64,000 bases of DNA, taken from assembly GCA_965203215.1 (NCBI GenBank), contig CBDBBY010000001.1, positions 2,294,001-2,358,000 on the forward strand, in the 5' to 3' direction. Positions within the stretch are counted from its first letter, which is position 1, and the number at the start of each line of letters is the position of its first letter. Shown in pieces: positions 35,220-44,599 of this stretch. Made by a program: the position numbers and the translations under genes. The DNA is from CBDBBY01 sp965203215 (GTDB taxonomy: Bacteria; Pseudomonadota; Alphaproteobacteria; Rhodobacterales; Rhodobacteraceae). The notes under the pieces are model-generated. The model was not told the origin of the DNA, ran no database searches, and worked only from the letters and a program-made list of their open reading frames with translations.

Positions 35220-36071
35220 TCAGCCCTTCACCGCGCCCATGGTCATGCCCTTTATGAAGTATCTTTGAAAGAACAAAAAAATGATCAATGTCGGAACGCT
35301 CGCGACCAGCGACAGCGCGCCCTGGACGCCCCAGGCCACCGAATACTGGCCCTTCAAATTGACGATGCCGATCATGATCGTCCGCTTTTCGTCGGACTGC
35401 GTGAAGATCAGCGGCCAAAGGAAGTCGTTCCAGATCCATGTGAATTGCAGCGTCGCGAGAACGGCGAGCGCGGGAACGCTCAGCGGAAGCGCGATCCTGG
35501 TCAAAACTTGCCATTCGTTCGCGCCGGCAAGGATGGCCGCCTCGCGGAGCGCATTCGGCACGGTCGAGAAAAAATTCCGCATCAGCAAGGTGCAGATGGG
35601 TATGCCCAGCGCCGTGTGGACGAAAATGATCGGCCAGAGAGTATCGATCAAATCCAGCGTGTTGAAAAACCTGAATAGCGGAATCAAAATGACCTGCGGC
35701 GGGAAGAACATTCCGGATACGAGGGCAAGGAACAACAGGTTGCTTCCGCGGAACGGAAGCTTGGAGAATACGTATCCCCCGAGCACGCCGAGCGTGAGGG
35801 ACGCGACCGTCGCGGGCACGGTCACCAGCAGCGTGTTCAGGAGGTATCGGTGAACGGCCGGATTAAACAGCACTTCCTCGAAATTGCCCAGATAGAGAAC
35901 GCTCGGGACGGACCAAAGATCGCCGAAAGCGATATCGCGCGTCGTCTTAACCGAAGACAGCAGAACGCCGATCGTCGGAGCGAGGAACAGCATCGCGAGA
36001 ATGACGAGCGACGCGAATGTCGCAGCCGGCCACGGATTGAATCCGCGCGACGGAACGGCGGCGTCAGCCAT
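35220..36071 (-). CDS. Carbohydrate ABC transporter permease (MalG type)
   Basis: The start is ATG 36071 (MADAAVPSRGFNPWPAATFA), overlapping the preceding permease stop by 8 nt; 283 aa. Six membrane helices are predicted. The EAA loop reads REAAILAGANEWQVLTRIAL then PLSVPALAVLA, the coupling site for the MalK-type ATPase. It ends in the typical GMTMGAVKG tail. Second permease of the CUT1 system. Confidence 0.9.
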   Translation of the reverse strand: MADAAVPSRGFNPWPAATFASLVILAMLFLAPTIGVLLSSVKTTRDIAFGDLWSVPSVLYLGNFEEVLFNPAVHRYLLNTLLVTVPATVASLTLGVLGGYVFSKLPFRGSNLLFLALVSGMFFPPQVILIPLFRFFNTLDLIDTLWPIIFVHTALGIPICTLLMRNFFSTVPNALREAAILAGANEWQVLTRIALPLSVPALAVLATLQFTWIWNDFLWPLIFTQSDEKRTIMIGIVNLKGQYSVAWGVQGALSLVASVPTLIIFLFFQRYFIKGMTMGAVKG

Positions 36072-36945
36072 AGATCTCGTCGACCCTTCGAAGTTCGCGG
36101 AAATAAATCCGGATGATCGTGAGCGCGATGAGGAAGAGCACCACGGCGATCGCACTTCCATAACCCATTTGGTATTTCTTGAACGACTCGTTGTACATGT
36201 GCATTGCGAGAGTGTCGGAACTGTGGAACGGGCCGCCGCCCGTCATGATGTACAGGATGTCGAAGCCCTTCAGGGAATTGATCACGCTGAGCGCGATCAC
36301 GACGACCGTGGCGGGCGTCAGCAGCGGAATGACGACCAAGCGGATGCGCTGCCAAGGGGACGCTCCCTCAATTTCGCAAACCTCCAATAGATCTTCGGAG
36401 ATCGAAGTCAGGCCCGCCAAATAAATGACCATTGTCAGGCCGGTTTGCTGCCAGGACCACGCAACGATCACCGAGCCGAGCGAAGTTTGCGGCTTGGCCA
36501 GCCATGCGAAGCCGAATTTTTCGCCGGCGACGGCGGAGACCACGGTGTTGAGCAAGCCCCAGTCCGCCTGGTAAATCCAGATCCAGATCTGGCCGACGAC
36601 GACTGCGGAAAGACAGATCGGCAGGTAAAAGATCAATTTGAAAACGGTTCCGCCCGGAATGCGGCTGTCGATGAGGAGCGCAAGCCCGAGTCCGAGCAAG
36701 GTCGGAACAAGAATGGCTGCCGCCATCCAGATGACGGTGTTGATCGCCGCGTTGAGGAAAAGCCGGTCGGTCACGATCTTCGTGAAATTGGAGAAACCCA
36801 CGAAATCGTAGTTGGGGTTGAAGCCGTTCCAATTGGTAAAGCTGTAATAGAAAGAGCTCAGGAGCGGCCAAACGACAAGAACCGCGAACACGCCCAGCGG
36901 CGCGGCGAGCAGCGCGACTCGCCAAAATCTGGCGTTGCGCTCCAA
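36064..36945 (-). CDS. Carbohydrate ABC transporter permease (MalF type)
   Basis: This 293-aa protein begins MERNARFWRVALLAAPLGVF with six predicted helices, the periplasmic GFSNFTKIVTDRLFLNAAIN block typical of MalF/UgpA-type permeases and an EAA loop (EVCEIEGASPWQRIRLVVIP). It follows the binding-protein gene after a 71-bp gap that holds a strong stem-loop, and overlaps the next permease gene. Confidence 0.9.
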   Translation of the reverse strand: MERNARFWRVALLAAPLGVFAVLVVWPLLSSFYYSFTNWNGFNPNYDFVGFSNFTKIVTDRLFLNAAINTVIWMAAAILVPTLLGLGLALLIDSRIPGGTVFKLIFYLPICLSAVVVGQIWIWIYQADWGLLNTVVSAVAGEKFGFAWLAKPQTSLGSVIVAWSWQQTGLTMVIYLAGLTSISEDLLEVCEIEGASPWQRIRLVVIPLLTPATVVVIALSVINSLKGFDILYIMTGGGPFHSSDTLAMHMYNESFKKYQMGYGSAIAVVLFLIALTIIRIYFRELRRVDEIYG

Positions 36946-36975
36946 CCTAAGTGCTTGTCTCTATTTGTCGTGAAC

Positions 36976-37003
36976 GCTGTCGGCGGGACGCCCCGCCGAC
37001 AGC
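36976..37003 (-). promoter_or_regulatory. Intercistronic stem-loop between binding-protein and permease genes
   Basis: GCTGTCGGCGGG pairs perfectly with CCCGCCGACAGC (12 bp) across a 4-nt loop, 13 nt after the binding-protein stop. There is no U-run on the minus strand, so it is more likely an mRNA-stabilising or partial-attenuation hairpin that raises binding protein over permease, as known in mal-type operons, than a full terminator. Confidence 0.7.
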
Positions 37004-37016
37004 TCAACTGATCAGC

Positions 37017-38300
37017 CTATTTGGCTGCTTCCGCGGCGAACGCCTCTGCCGCGCTCGCTTGAGCGTCGTTGAGTATGCGCTCGTACTCGTCCGGGCTGTC
37101 CATGAATTCCTGGAACATCGAAAGCCCGACTTCCGCTACGGGAGGCGGAGTGGCCAGATCGTAGTTGAATGCAAACACGTCCGCGGCCGCGACGGCATTG
37201 AACGCCTTGAGCATCACTGCGTTGTACGCAGCCGGATCGACATTGACATTGGCCGAAAGCGCGCCTTGCGCACCGGCCCATTTGGCCTGCGAATCCGGAT
37301 TGCTGATCATTTCGGCAAGAAAGGCTTTCGCGCCGGGCACGTTCTGAGCGTTGGCCGATACGACCCATCCGTCGACAGGCCCGACCACCGCGTTGGCGAC
37401 GCCGTCGTCGATGGCGGGGAATTCGAAGAAGTCGTAATCTTCTCCGGGGGTCAATCCCAGCCCGTTCCAATAGCCGGTGATCCACGTGCCCATCAGCGTC
37501 ATCGCCGCGTCGCCACGGGCCACTTTGTCGGACGCGTCGGTCCAGCTGTCGGCGTTGGAATTCGGAAGGAAACAATCCATATCGACGAGATCCTTCCACA
37601 GTGACATCGCTCTCATGACCTCGGGATCCGAATAGGAGGCCGAGCCGTCCATGACCGCGGCGCGGAATTCAGGTCCGGCCGTGCGGAGGATCAAGTAGTC
37701 GAACCAGAATTGGGCCGGCCAGCGGTTCATCGAGCCCAGCGCGATCAGAGTCACGCCTTTCGCGTTGAGCGTCTCGCAGAGCGCCAGGAATTCGTCCCAA
37801 TCGGAGGGCATTTCCGCGACGCCTGCGTCGGCGAACACTTTGGTGTTGTAGAACATTCCCGCGTAGTGGTAGTTCATCGGCACCAAATACCTGACGCCGT
37901 CGTACAAGGTCGCGCTGTCCGCGACGGATTTGGCCACGATGTCGTCGAGGCCTTCGCTCGCCCACATGTCGTCGATCGGCGTCAAGCTGCCTGAATCAAC
38001 CACGAATTGGACGCGGGCACCCGCCCAGTAGCTGAATACGTCCGGCAGGCTTTGGCCGGCGGCGCGGACAAGGATGTCGGTCTTGAAATCCTCGTGCCCG
38101 ACAGGGCTGTCCTTCATCATGTAGCCGGTGCTGTCCTGAAAGACGCCGATGATCTCATCGAGAGCCTTCTTTCCGAATTCTCCGCTGAAATAATGCGAAA
38201 TCGTCACTTCGCCGCCGCTCTGAGCGGACGCCGACACTCCAATTCCGACAAACGGCGCGACCAGCGCCGCCGTCAGCAATTGCCTTCTGACTGCTTTCAT
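37017..38300 (-). CDS. Extracellular sugar-binding protein of CUT1 ABC transporter
   Basis: ATG 38300 (MKAVRRQLLTAALVAPFVGI) has GGAGAG seven or so bases upstream. A Sec signal peptide ends at SASAQ, and the mature part is a family-1 solute-binding protein (EVTISHYFSGEFGKKALDEI; PSDWDEFLALCETL; GDAAMTLMGTWITGYW). 427 aa. It captures the substrate in the periplasm and delivers it to the two permeases downstream. The operon has no sugar-processing enzyme or regulator, so the substrate cannot be named. Confidence 0.9.
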   Translation of the reverse strand: MKAVRRQLLTAALVAPFVGIGVSASAQSGGEVTISHYFSGEFGKKALDEIIGVFQDSTGYMMKDSPVGHEDFKTDILVRAAGQSLPDVFSYWAGARVQFVVDSGSLTPIDDMWASEGLDDIVAKSVADSATLYDGVRYLVPMNYHYAGMFYNTKVFADAGVAEMPSDWDEFLALCETLNAKGVTLIALGSMNRWPAQFWFDYLILRTAGPEFRAAVMDGSASYSDPEVMRAMSLWKDLVDMDCFLPNSNADSWTDASDKVARGDAAMTLMGTWITGYWNGLGLTPGEDYDFFEFPAIDDGVANAVVGPVDGWVVSANAQNVPGAKAFLAEMISNPDSQAKWAGAQGALSANVNVDPAAYNAVMLKAFNAVAAADVFAFNYDLATPPPVAEVGLSMFQEFMDSPDEYERILNDAQASAAEAFAAEAAK

Positions 38301-38479
38301 TTGTGCTCTCCATGACTGAGAATGAGCCGCGCAGGACTGCGCGGCGAAAGCGCATACTGCAACCATTTTCAACGATCTGTCAAATCTAGAGCGTGGCCGT
38401 ATCTAGTTGAATCGATAACACATTTGTGAGATTTCCCATTTTCCGAGGCATGATTCATCGCGGCCACCGGCGGGAGGCC

Positions 38480-39381
38480 GGCATGGATGCCGGGACCCTA
38501 ATCGATTGATCTTCGCATGCGCGCGGTTTCGACGCACGCCGACGGCAGGAGTTGCCGCGCAGTTGCGCGCCCGTTCTGTGCGCCTGTTCAATGTGTTCGT
38601 TTCGAGCGTTGCGGGATGGACTCAGCGATACAAGCGGACAGGTTCGGTTCCGGGCGGCTGTCAGATTGGGTTCCGGCGAAAGTCCGCGCCTGTCCGCAGA
38701 TCACGGCGCGGCGATTGCAGGCCTTGCTCGCCGGGCGCGGCACTCGGGCAAGCCGCGATGCGGTTTGGCGCGCTCTGCGGTCTCCCGGCTGCACCTTCAA
38801 GAAGAAGACGCCGACCGCCGAGGAACGCGACGGCCCGGACGCGAAGCGCCATCGGGGCACGGCTGACCGGCGCAAGCTGATCCTCATCAACGAGACCTGC
38901 ATCAACACCGACACAGCCCGGCTCCGGGGACGGGCGCCCAACGGAGAGAGGCTGTCGGCAAGGCGCCCGGGCACTGGAACACGTCGACCTTCATCGCAGC
39001 CCTGCGCCATGATCGGACCGACGCTTCCTGGGTTCTCGACGACCCGGTCGACGGCGCCGCCTTCCAAATCCATGCCGAAACGCAGCTGGTTCCGACGCTC
39101 AGCCGCGACAACATCGTTGTCACGGACACTCCCGGCAGCCACAGAACCGAAACGGGGCGCGAGGAAATCAGAGGCGCAGGCGACCGCCTGCTGTTCCTCC
39201 CGCCCTGCAGCCCCGATCTCAACCTGATCGAGCAAGTCTTCGCAAGGCTCGAGCACTGGCTGCCGGACACCCAACCGCGATGCTGCGAAAACTCCGGTGA
39301 AGCGTCGGCGACACCCTAGTTCAACTCAAACCCGAGGAATGCGCAAACGACTTCGTCGACGCCGGATATGCGTCAACCTGA
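38480..39381 (+). pseudogene. IS630-family transposase, multiply frameshifted
   Basis: Fragments in successive frames read LRMRAVSTHADGRSCRAVAR-like N-terminus, VWRALRSPGCTFKKKTPTAE then RDGPDAKRHRGT, LILINETCINTDTARLRGRA, ASWVLDDPVDGAAFQIHAET, FLPPCSPDLNLIEQVFARLE and finally LKPEECANDFVDAGYAST with a stop at 39381. This order covers an entire IS630 transposase (about 340 aa). The DDE aspartate in the ETCI/ETWI block and the late glutamate (IEQVF) are recognisable, but at least three frameshifts are needed. Confidence 0.75.
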
Positions 39382-39940
39382 GCCGAACGCGCTCCAATGA
39401 GTTCACTCGTGAAGAGGCACGACAGCCGGACCAGGATTCTACCGAACCGGTTGAATTCGAATTGAAATTTCAATTGGGCACGGCTTCCAAATCGGTGCAA
39501 CCGTCAAATCGCTATCGGAAATTCGATCTTTTTGTCGCAGCGGCAGAGCAGATCTCCAAACGCGAATGGACGGCGCGGTTGAGCCATTGCGGATGGACTC
39601 CGAACTTGTTGATCGAAATCGGCGGAACGGAACACTGCGCTTTGAATCGGGCGCCGTACCAGGCGTTTTCGTCTGTCCGTTCCGGAAGCGGAATCCGCAG
39701 CCGGACGTTTTGTTTCTCGCCTCAGCAGGCGTACGGTCCCTGCGCTCCCAGATTTATCCTGTTGTTCCCGCCGCTTATAAAACGCCTCTCGACGCTGATC
39801 GATCTGCGTTTCAAATCGTTGCAGCGTTGCAGCCTAATTGGAGCCGCAATTGCGACAAATTGAGCGCAGAGGCCGGTCCATGCGATGGGCGCGCGGGCAA
39901 CAGCAGGATTGAAATTCGAAAGCGCAAAGAGCTCACAACT
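39382..39940. other. Stretch without a supported gene
   Basis: Overlapping frames exist on the plus strand (for example PDQDSTEPVEFELKFQLGTA) but I see no domain, start signal or neighbour logic. It lies between IS630 and IS1182 relics and is probably decayed sequence. Confidence 0.35.
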
Positions 39941-40012
39941 GTTGAACAACCCGTCCCTCGGCGATTTCTTGGCCGGATCGCTTGCCACCGGTCGGAGGTG
40001 TTCCGTGCTGCG
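39941..40012 (+). mobile_element. IS1182 end remnant
   Basis: It matches 2946-3015, the inner part of the IS1182 left end, through GTTGAACAACCCG(T/G)CCCTCG, GCGATTTC and CCGGTCGGAGGT. Only about 70 bp remain, with no transposase sequence. Confidence 0.65.
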
Positions 40013-40060
40013 GACACTTTCCATGCCGACCGCGCGACAGAGAACGCCAAACGGCCGAAC

Positions 40061-40155
40061 ACCCCGAAAACCGGAAAACAACCCGTCCCAATCCTACAAC
40101 CCATCCTCGGACGCAGACGGATCGGACCCCGAACCGTTGCATAAATGCTGAACCA
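40061..40155 (-). repeat. ~95-bp dispersed repeat R, copy C
   Basis: The minus strand reads GGTTCAGCATTTATGCAACG, then TTCGGGGTCCGATCCGTCTG and GGGTTGTTTTCCGG, matching copies A, B and D. It lies about 130 bp upstream of the lipoprotein gene. Confidence 0.75.
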
Positions 40156-40176
40156 AATAAGCTATTTCAAATGTTG

Positions 40177-40216
40177 GTTTCCTGTGATAATATTTAGTTT
40201 CCTGTGATAATATTTA
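40177..40216 (+). repeat. Perfect 20-bp tandem duplication upstream of lipoprotein gene
   Basis: GTTTCCTGTGATAATATTTA occurs at 40177-40196 and again at 40197-40216. Each unit contains TGTGATAAT, close to an extended -10 element, so the duplication may create two promoters or two regulator sites 70-110 bp before the ATG at 40288. Confidence 0.85.
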
Positions 40217-40287
40217 TGCTTCTGAATGCGATTCGCGGCAATCACTCGGGAAACATTCAGGCAAATGGCATATACGGAGAAACGGCT

Positions 40288-42231
40288 ATGAATTTGAAAC
40301 TATTGGCTTGTCTTGCTTGCAGCGCGGCATTGCTGGTTGGCGCATGTTCCGGCAACAATACCGGCGCAACGTCGAGCGGGGGCACCGGAAACGGGGACGC
40401 CGGAAACGGAAACGGAAACGGGGACGCCGGAAACGGAAACGGAAACGGCGATTCGACGGCGCCCACTCCGCGCGAGGCGGCTCAGACTGCCATTGATCTG
40501 GCGACTGCGGCGGCGACTAGGGCAGCAGCGGCAACGGGAACGGCGGCAGACCGCGACGAGGCGCGGCGTTTGATTGAGTTAGCCCGCCGCGCACTTGATG
40601 CCGTGGTTAAGGAAGCAGCGGATGCCGTGGCTGCAGCGGGCGGAAGCGCGGCGGACATCGGAGCTGCGGACAGAGGGCTAACCAGTGCAAACAATTTCAT
40701 GATGGAGCAGACAAGAATCCTCGACAGGGCGCTGACGTCTTTCGCCTGGTTCGGAGACGAAGTCGTGCGCGCCGCAATTCCGAATGGCGCCGTTCGAGTT
40801 CCACGCGAAACTACCACCAATGCGCAAGGTGAAGTTGTCAGCAGAGCGACGATCACGAGGACGCCGCGAACGCGGGACACGTCTGCATCCGATGACACTC
40901 AGGTGGCCAATCCGGATGCCATCAAGAGCACCACGTTCAGCGCCGTCATGTATGAAGCCGGCAAGGTGCTTCTATCCGGCGGCGGCAGAAAGGCGTCCCC
41001 CACCGTGACCGGTGACGAATTCAAGGTGGACGGATTCATTTTCGGCATGACGCCGACATCGCCTCTCGACACAGCCACCCGCACGGAATTGACGCTGACG
41101 AACACCGGGCTTGCCATTCGCATCGGCGGAACAAGAGCCACCGCCGACGCCGACACTGTGGCAATGACGGACTACACGGACATGCGCAAGGACGTCACGG
41201 AGACTGTGGATACTGATCGCGGCGACGACGACTCTGTCGCCACTCTCGGTGAGAATGGCTGGGATCTTGCGATTGAATTCGATGAGCCGCAACCCACTTC
41301 CTTCCCGGGAGTACAGGACGTTCTTACCAGCTGGCAAGGCAATGGCGACTTCTACTGGAAGGGCATCGTCAACGCCGACGAAAGCCAACTGTCGAGCAGC
41401 GGAGCGAACTATAAAAGCACGGCGTTCACACAGCCGAAAACGCCAAGAGATTTCAGGGATCTCGGCACATACGAGGTCTGGCTTTCCAACCACATCGGCA
41501 TAGACAGAAACCTTGAGCCGACTCCGGGCCAAATTGGAACTTGCCCTGACGGTGTGAGAAGAACCGCATGCCCTAAAGACGACGAGAATCTGTACTTGAG
41601 TTACGCTGCGTACGGGCTGTTCACCTACAAGGCCGACACGGAGACTGCCCCCGCCGCCGACCGAAAGAACCGCGTGCAGAGCATGTATTTCGGCTACCAG
41701 GCTTTTGCTGACGAGGACGGCCAAAGGACCCGGGACATCAGCAAGGCGATCTCGAGCGGGAAATTCGTGGGGCAGACCCTCGCCACCGTTATCGAAGCAA
41801 ATTCCAAAACCACTTTGCTGCGAGGCAACGTGTCGTTGACCGTGTCTATTCCGAAGGATTCGGGCACCGGGTCAGTGCATGGAACATTGGACGGATTTGA
41901 AGAGTGGGCCGGCACCAATTGGAAGCCTTATAAAATTGACAACACCGATTTCTCTGTTACTTTGGCTAGCGCCGATATCGGAGCGGACGGATCGTACAGC
42001 GGCAGAGCGACAGGAACTGCGTTAGGAACTGCTGCCGACAACGACCTACTCGGCAGAGCAGGCGTCGGCAAGTACGAAGGGAATTTCTACGGTCCCCGTA
42101 CAGACACCGATCTTGAAACTGCAGGGAGTTGGGACGTCGGACTAGGATTCACTGAACGAGAAGGCAACGCCAACAGAGTTATTTTCGGCAGCTTCGGCGC
42201 CAAGCAAAAGGCTGCGGCTTCAAGCAACTGA
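40288..42231 (+). CDS. TbpB-like surface lipoprotein (transferrin-binding-protein-like barrel)
   Basis: ATG 40288 follows GGAGA; 647 aa. A lipoprotein signal peptide (MNLKLLACLACSAALLVGAC) places the lipid anchor at the Cys of LVGAC. A low-complexity Gly-Asn-Asp linker (GNGDAGNGNGNGD repeats, encoded by about 27-bp tandem units) and an alanine-rich helical stretch (TAIDLATAAATRAAAATGTA) follow. The C-terminus (YEGNFYGPRTDTDLETAGSW then RVIFGSFGAK) is the hallmark of TbpB/factor-H-binding-type barrels of Slam-dependent surface lipoproteins. These bind host or metal-carrying ligands at the cell surface. No TbpA or Slam gene is in the window. Confidence 0.75.
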   Translation: MNLKLLACLACSAALLVGACSGNNTGATSSGGTGNGDAGNGNGNGDAGNGNGNGDSTAPTPREAAQTAIDLATAAATRAAAATGTAADRDEARRLIELARRALDAVVKEAADAVAAAGGSAADIGAADRGLTSANNFMMEQTRILDRALTSFAWFGDEVVRAAIPNGAVRVPRETTTNAQGEVVSRATITRTPRTRDTSASDDTQVANPDAIKSTTFSAVMYEAGKVLLSGGGRKASPTVTGDEFKVDGFIFGMTPTSPLDTATRTELTLTNTGLAIRIGGTRATADADTVAMTDYTDMRKDVTETVDTDRGDDDSVATLGENGWDLAIEFDEPQPTSFPGVQDVLTSWQGNGDFYWKGIVNADESQLSSSGANYKSTAFTQPKTPRDFRDLGTYEVWLSNHIGIDRNLEPTPGQIGTCPDGVRRTACPKDDENLYLSYAAYGLFTYKADTETAPAADRKNRVQSMYFGYQAFADEDGQRTRDISKAISSGKFVGQTLATVIEANSKTTLLRGNVSLTVSIPKDSGTGSVHGTLDGFEEWAGTNWKPYKIDNTDFSVTLASADIGADGSYSGRATGTALGTAADNDLLGRAGVGKYEGNFYGPRTDTDLETAGSWDVGLGFTEREGNANRVIFGSFGAKQKAAASSN

Positions 42232-42263
42232 GCCTCCCTGTCGGGAAACATATGCGAAGACCT

Positions 42264-42294
42264 GCCGCCGCGCCGAATGGCGCGGCGGCATTTT
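42264..42294 (+). terminator. Rho-independent terminator of the lipoprotein gene
   Basis: GCCGCCGCGCC (42264-42274) pairs perfectly with GGCGCGGCGGC (42279-42289) around the loop GAAT, followed by ATTTT. It begins 33 bp after the lipoprotein stop. Confidence 0.9.
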
Positions 42295-43150
42295 CTTGTC
42301 CGGCGCCTGCTCAAGCTCAACGGGACTTCGATCGCCGAAATCCCATCGCCCGCAATCGCGCCGAAAAGGCAGCCATTGCCTCGAATTGCCGCTGCGGCCT
42401 TTTTGAGTCCGCGCATTCTGAACATATCGAACAGGCGTTTCGGACTTGAACTGAATTTCACGCCGAAGAAGACCGATTTCCCTTGGCGGAAAAGCTGCTT
42501 TCGATTTCCTGCCAGCCAGCCGCTGGAACCATTCTTGCCGGATAGACTCCCGGCAGCTTGACTGCCCGTTTCTTTCCGGACGTGGGGCCGTGACCGCCGC
42601 GCAGCTTCCCTAGCTGAAAAGCGACCGAAATCGCTTTTGAACAAGCGCATTTTGCACCTCTGAATCGCCGGCTCTCTTGTTGGGTGGAGCATGTCGGGCT
42701 GCGGCTGCGCCCAAGTCCGCCGATTTCCCCGAGCGACGCCGGCACACTCGTCAACAAAGCGAAAATTCCCTGACAACTTTTTTTGATGATCCATATTCAT
42801 GCGAACGCTCAGGCCAATCCGGCGAAACTCCCAAAGCAGACACGCTTCAATGCTCCGCGGCCCCGCTGATGATCTTGAGGCGGCGGTCCGGCATTCCCGC
42901 CGCCCGTTTGAACCGCTTCCGAATCGTCGGATTGTCGTACGGGAGGCGATTGAAGCAGAGCGGCGGACATCGGAGCGGCGGCATGAATGGCTATCGGATG
43001 AGAAACTCCTCGCGGAACATGTGCATGCCCGCAGCCAATTCCAGTTCGGCGAACTCAATCGGCGAAAGAATCGAAAACAACCGCCCGTCCGGATCATGCC
43101 TTTGACGACCGATCCAAGTTGTGGAATGTCGGGGCAGTCTCGAAAACCAG
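42295..43150. other. Stretch without a supported gene
   Basis: Long frames on the minus strand here lack any recognisable domain, have unusual residue composition (arginine- and serine-rich) and overlap the terminator, so they look incidental. Nothing else was recognised. Confidence 0.35.
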
Positions 43151-43162
43151 TAAGGAATGAAC

Positions 43163-43573
43163 ATGCCGATGACGTCCGAGCGATCGCACTCGATTGAGAC
43201 CGCCAAAGCGCCGACCCCGATAGGGCCGTATTCGCAAGCGGTTCGCAGCGGCTTCCTCTTGTTTCTGTCAGGCCAGGTCGGGCTGGAACCCGAATCAGGC
43301 GCGCTCGTCGAAGGCGGAGTCGAGGCGCAGGTTCGGCAAGCGCTGCGGAATCTTGAGCACGTGGTCCGCGAAGCAGGCGGAGCGATCGGCGATATCGTCA
43401 AGACTACAATCTTCGTTGTGGATCTGGGGGATTTCGCAAAGGTCAATCAGATCTACGCGGACTTTTTCGGAGAGTTTCGGCCGGCGCGCTCGACCGTGGA
43501 GGTTTCAAGGCTTCCGTTGGGCGCGGCGGTGGAAATCGAAGCTGTCGCCATACTCAAGTCGGGCAGTCGATGA
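43163..43573 (+). CDS. ridA: RidA-family reactive-intermediate deaminase
   Basis: I chose ATG 43163 (MPMTSERSHSIETAKAPTPI) because AAGGA sits 6 nt upstream; ATG 43157 is too close to it. 136 aa. The RidA (YjgF/UK114) signature is clear: GPYSQAVRSGFLLFLSGQVG, the [K/R]-T-T-I-F-V-x-D-L-x-D-F block and RSTVEVSRLPLGAAVEIEAV with the substrate-binding Arg and Glu. It hydrolyses enamine/imine intermediates. It stands alone, about 400 bp before the zinc operon. Confidence 0.9.
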   Translation: MPMTSERSHSIETAKAPTPIGPYSQAVRSGFLLFLSGQVGLEPESGALVEGGVEAQVRQALRNLEHVVREAGGAIGDIVKTTIFVVDLGDFAKVNQIYADFFGEFRPARSTVEVSRLPLGAAVEIEAVAILKSGSR

Positions 43574-43988
43574 AGCTGCGAACCTGTCGCGGGCAATGCG
43601 TTTTCCGAAGGAGCATCTTCGAGACCGTCATGCCGCTCGACACGGAATTCGCATGTCGGCTTTCGTCCGAACAATCGGGCAGGCGCAACCCGTCGATTCA
43701 CGGATTCGACGCACTCGAAATCCGGCGAATCGAGAAATTGAACACGTGATCCGTGAGTGCGAAAGACGGAACTCCGACTGGCATGCTGCTCTGCCCGGCC
43801 CGCATATGCGAGCCCGGCTGACCGGCACGAACGCCGGGCAAGAGGACGCTGGAAACCGATGTAAGCAAATCGTATGCTCATCAACGGAACCCGCACGACA
43901 GCAAGCGCCGACCTTTCGCGGGCCGACTCATCAGGTCGGCGTCGCAAAAGAGTTGCTCGGCTTAGGCAAAATGAGTGAGACATTGAAA
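43574..43988. other. Intergenic region before the zrg-like operon
   Basis: No gene recognised. It should contain the promoter of the zinc operon. I did not identify a convincing Zur-type palindrome by eye. Confidence 0.3.
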
Positions 43989-44597
43989 ATGAAACAAATC
44001 CTGCCCTTGATCCTTGCGATCTGCGCCGCGCCGGCTGCGGCGCAGCAATCCCGTCAGCTCGACGCCCATGAGCATGGGGTCGGCGAGTTGAACATTGCGT
44101 TTGACGGCAGCCGGATCGCCATGGAGCTGCACGCGCCCGGCGCTGACATTGTGGGTTTCGAATACGAAGCCGAGAGCGCCGAGGACCGAGCTGCAGTCGA
44201 TGCGGCGATCACGCTATTGGCCAGGCCGCAAGAAATTTTCGTCCTGCCGGCCGCCGCGGAATGCACGGTGACGCACGCCAGCGCAGCGCTGGAAGGCGAA
44301 GACAACGATGAACATGGCAAGGACGATCATGACGCCAGTGGCAGCGAGACCCATGAAGATCACGCCGAGGATGAGCACGCCGATCACGATGAGGATGAGG
44401 AGCGCCATACAGAATTCCATGCGGAATACTTGCTGACTTGTTCCAATCCCGACGCCATCACTGGAATTGAATTCGCCTACTTCGACTTGTTTGAAAACGC
44501 CCGCGAACTTGAGGTGCAGATCGTCACCAGTTCCGGCGCCCAGGCATTCGAAATTGAGCGCGATGCCCCATCGCTCGACCTGAGCGGCATGTTCTGA
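43989..44597 (+). CDS. zrgA: ZrgA-like periplasmic zinc-binding protein (DUF2796)
   Basis: ATG 43989 begins MKQILPLILAICAAPAAAQQ, a Sec signal peptide (ATG 43971 is an in-frame alternative). 202 aa. The mature part starts LDAHEHGVGELNIAFDGSRI, the DUF2796 signature. It contains a His/Asp/Glu-rich loop (DEHGKDDHDASGSETHEDHA, continuing through HADHDEDEERHTEFH) for zinc binding, and a C-terminal FDLFENARELEVQIVTSSGA. ZrgA captures zinc in the periplasm for the ABC-type Zrg uptake system (known in Vibrio). The ATPase gene starts 2 nt downstream, so it is the first gene of the operon. Confidence 0.85.
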   Translation: MKQILPLILAICAAPAAAQQSRQLDAHEHGVGELNIAFDGSRIAMELHAPGADIVGFEYEAESAEDRAAVDAAITLLARPQEIFVLPAAAECTVTHASAALEGEDNDEHGKDDHDASGSETHEDHAEDEHADHDEDEERHTEFHAEYLLTCSNPDAITGIEFAYFDLFENARELEVQIVTSSGAQAFEIERDAPSLDLSGMF

Positions 44598-44599
44598 GC

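Noticed and set aside
40384..40452. Tandem GGAAACGGAAAC-type units as a CRISPR or iteron array
   Set aside because: The units are in frame inside the lipoprotein gene and encode its Gly-Asn linker, with no spacers.
42087..43097. 336-codon minus-strand frame downstream of the lipoprotein gene
   Set aside because: It crosses the terminator and the lipoprotein 3' end and lacks any domain or start signal.
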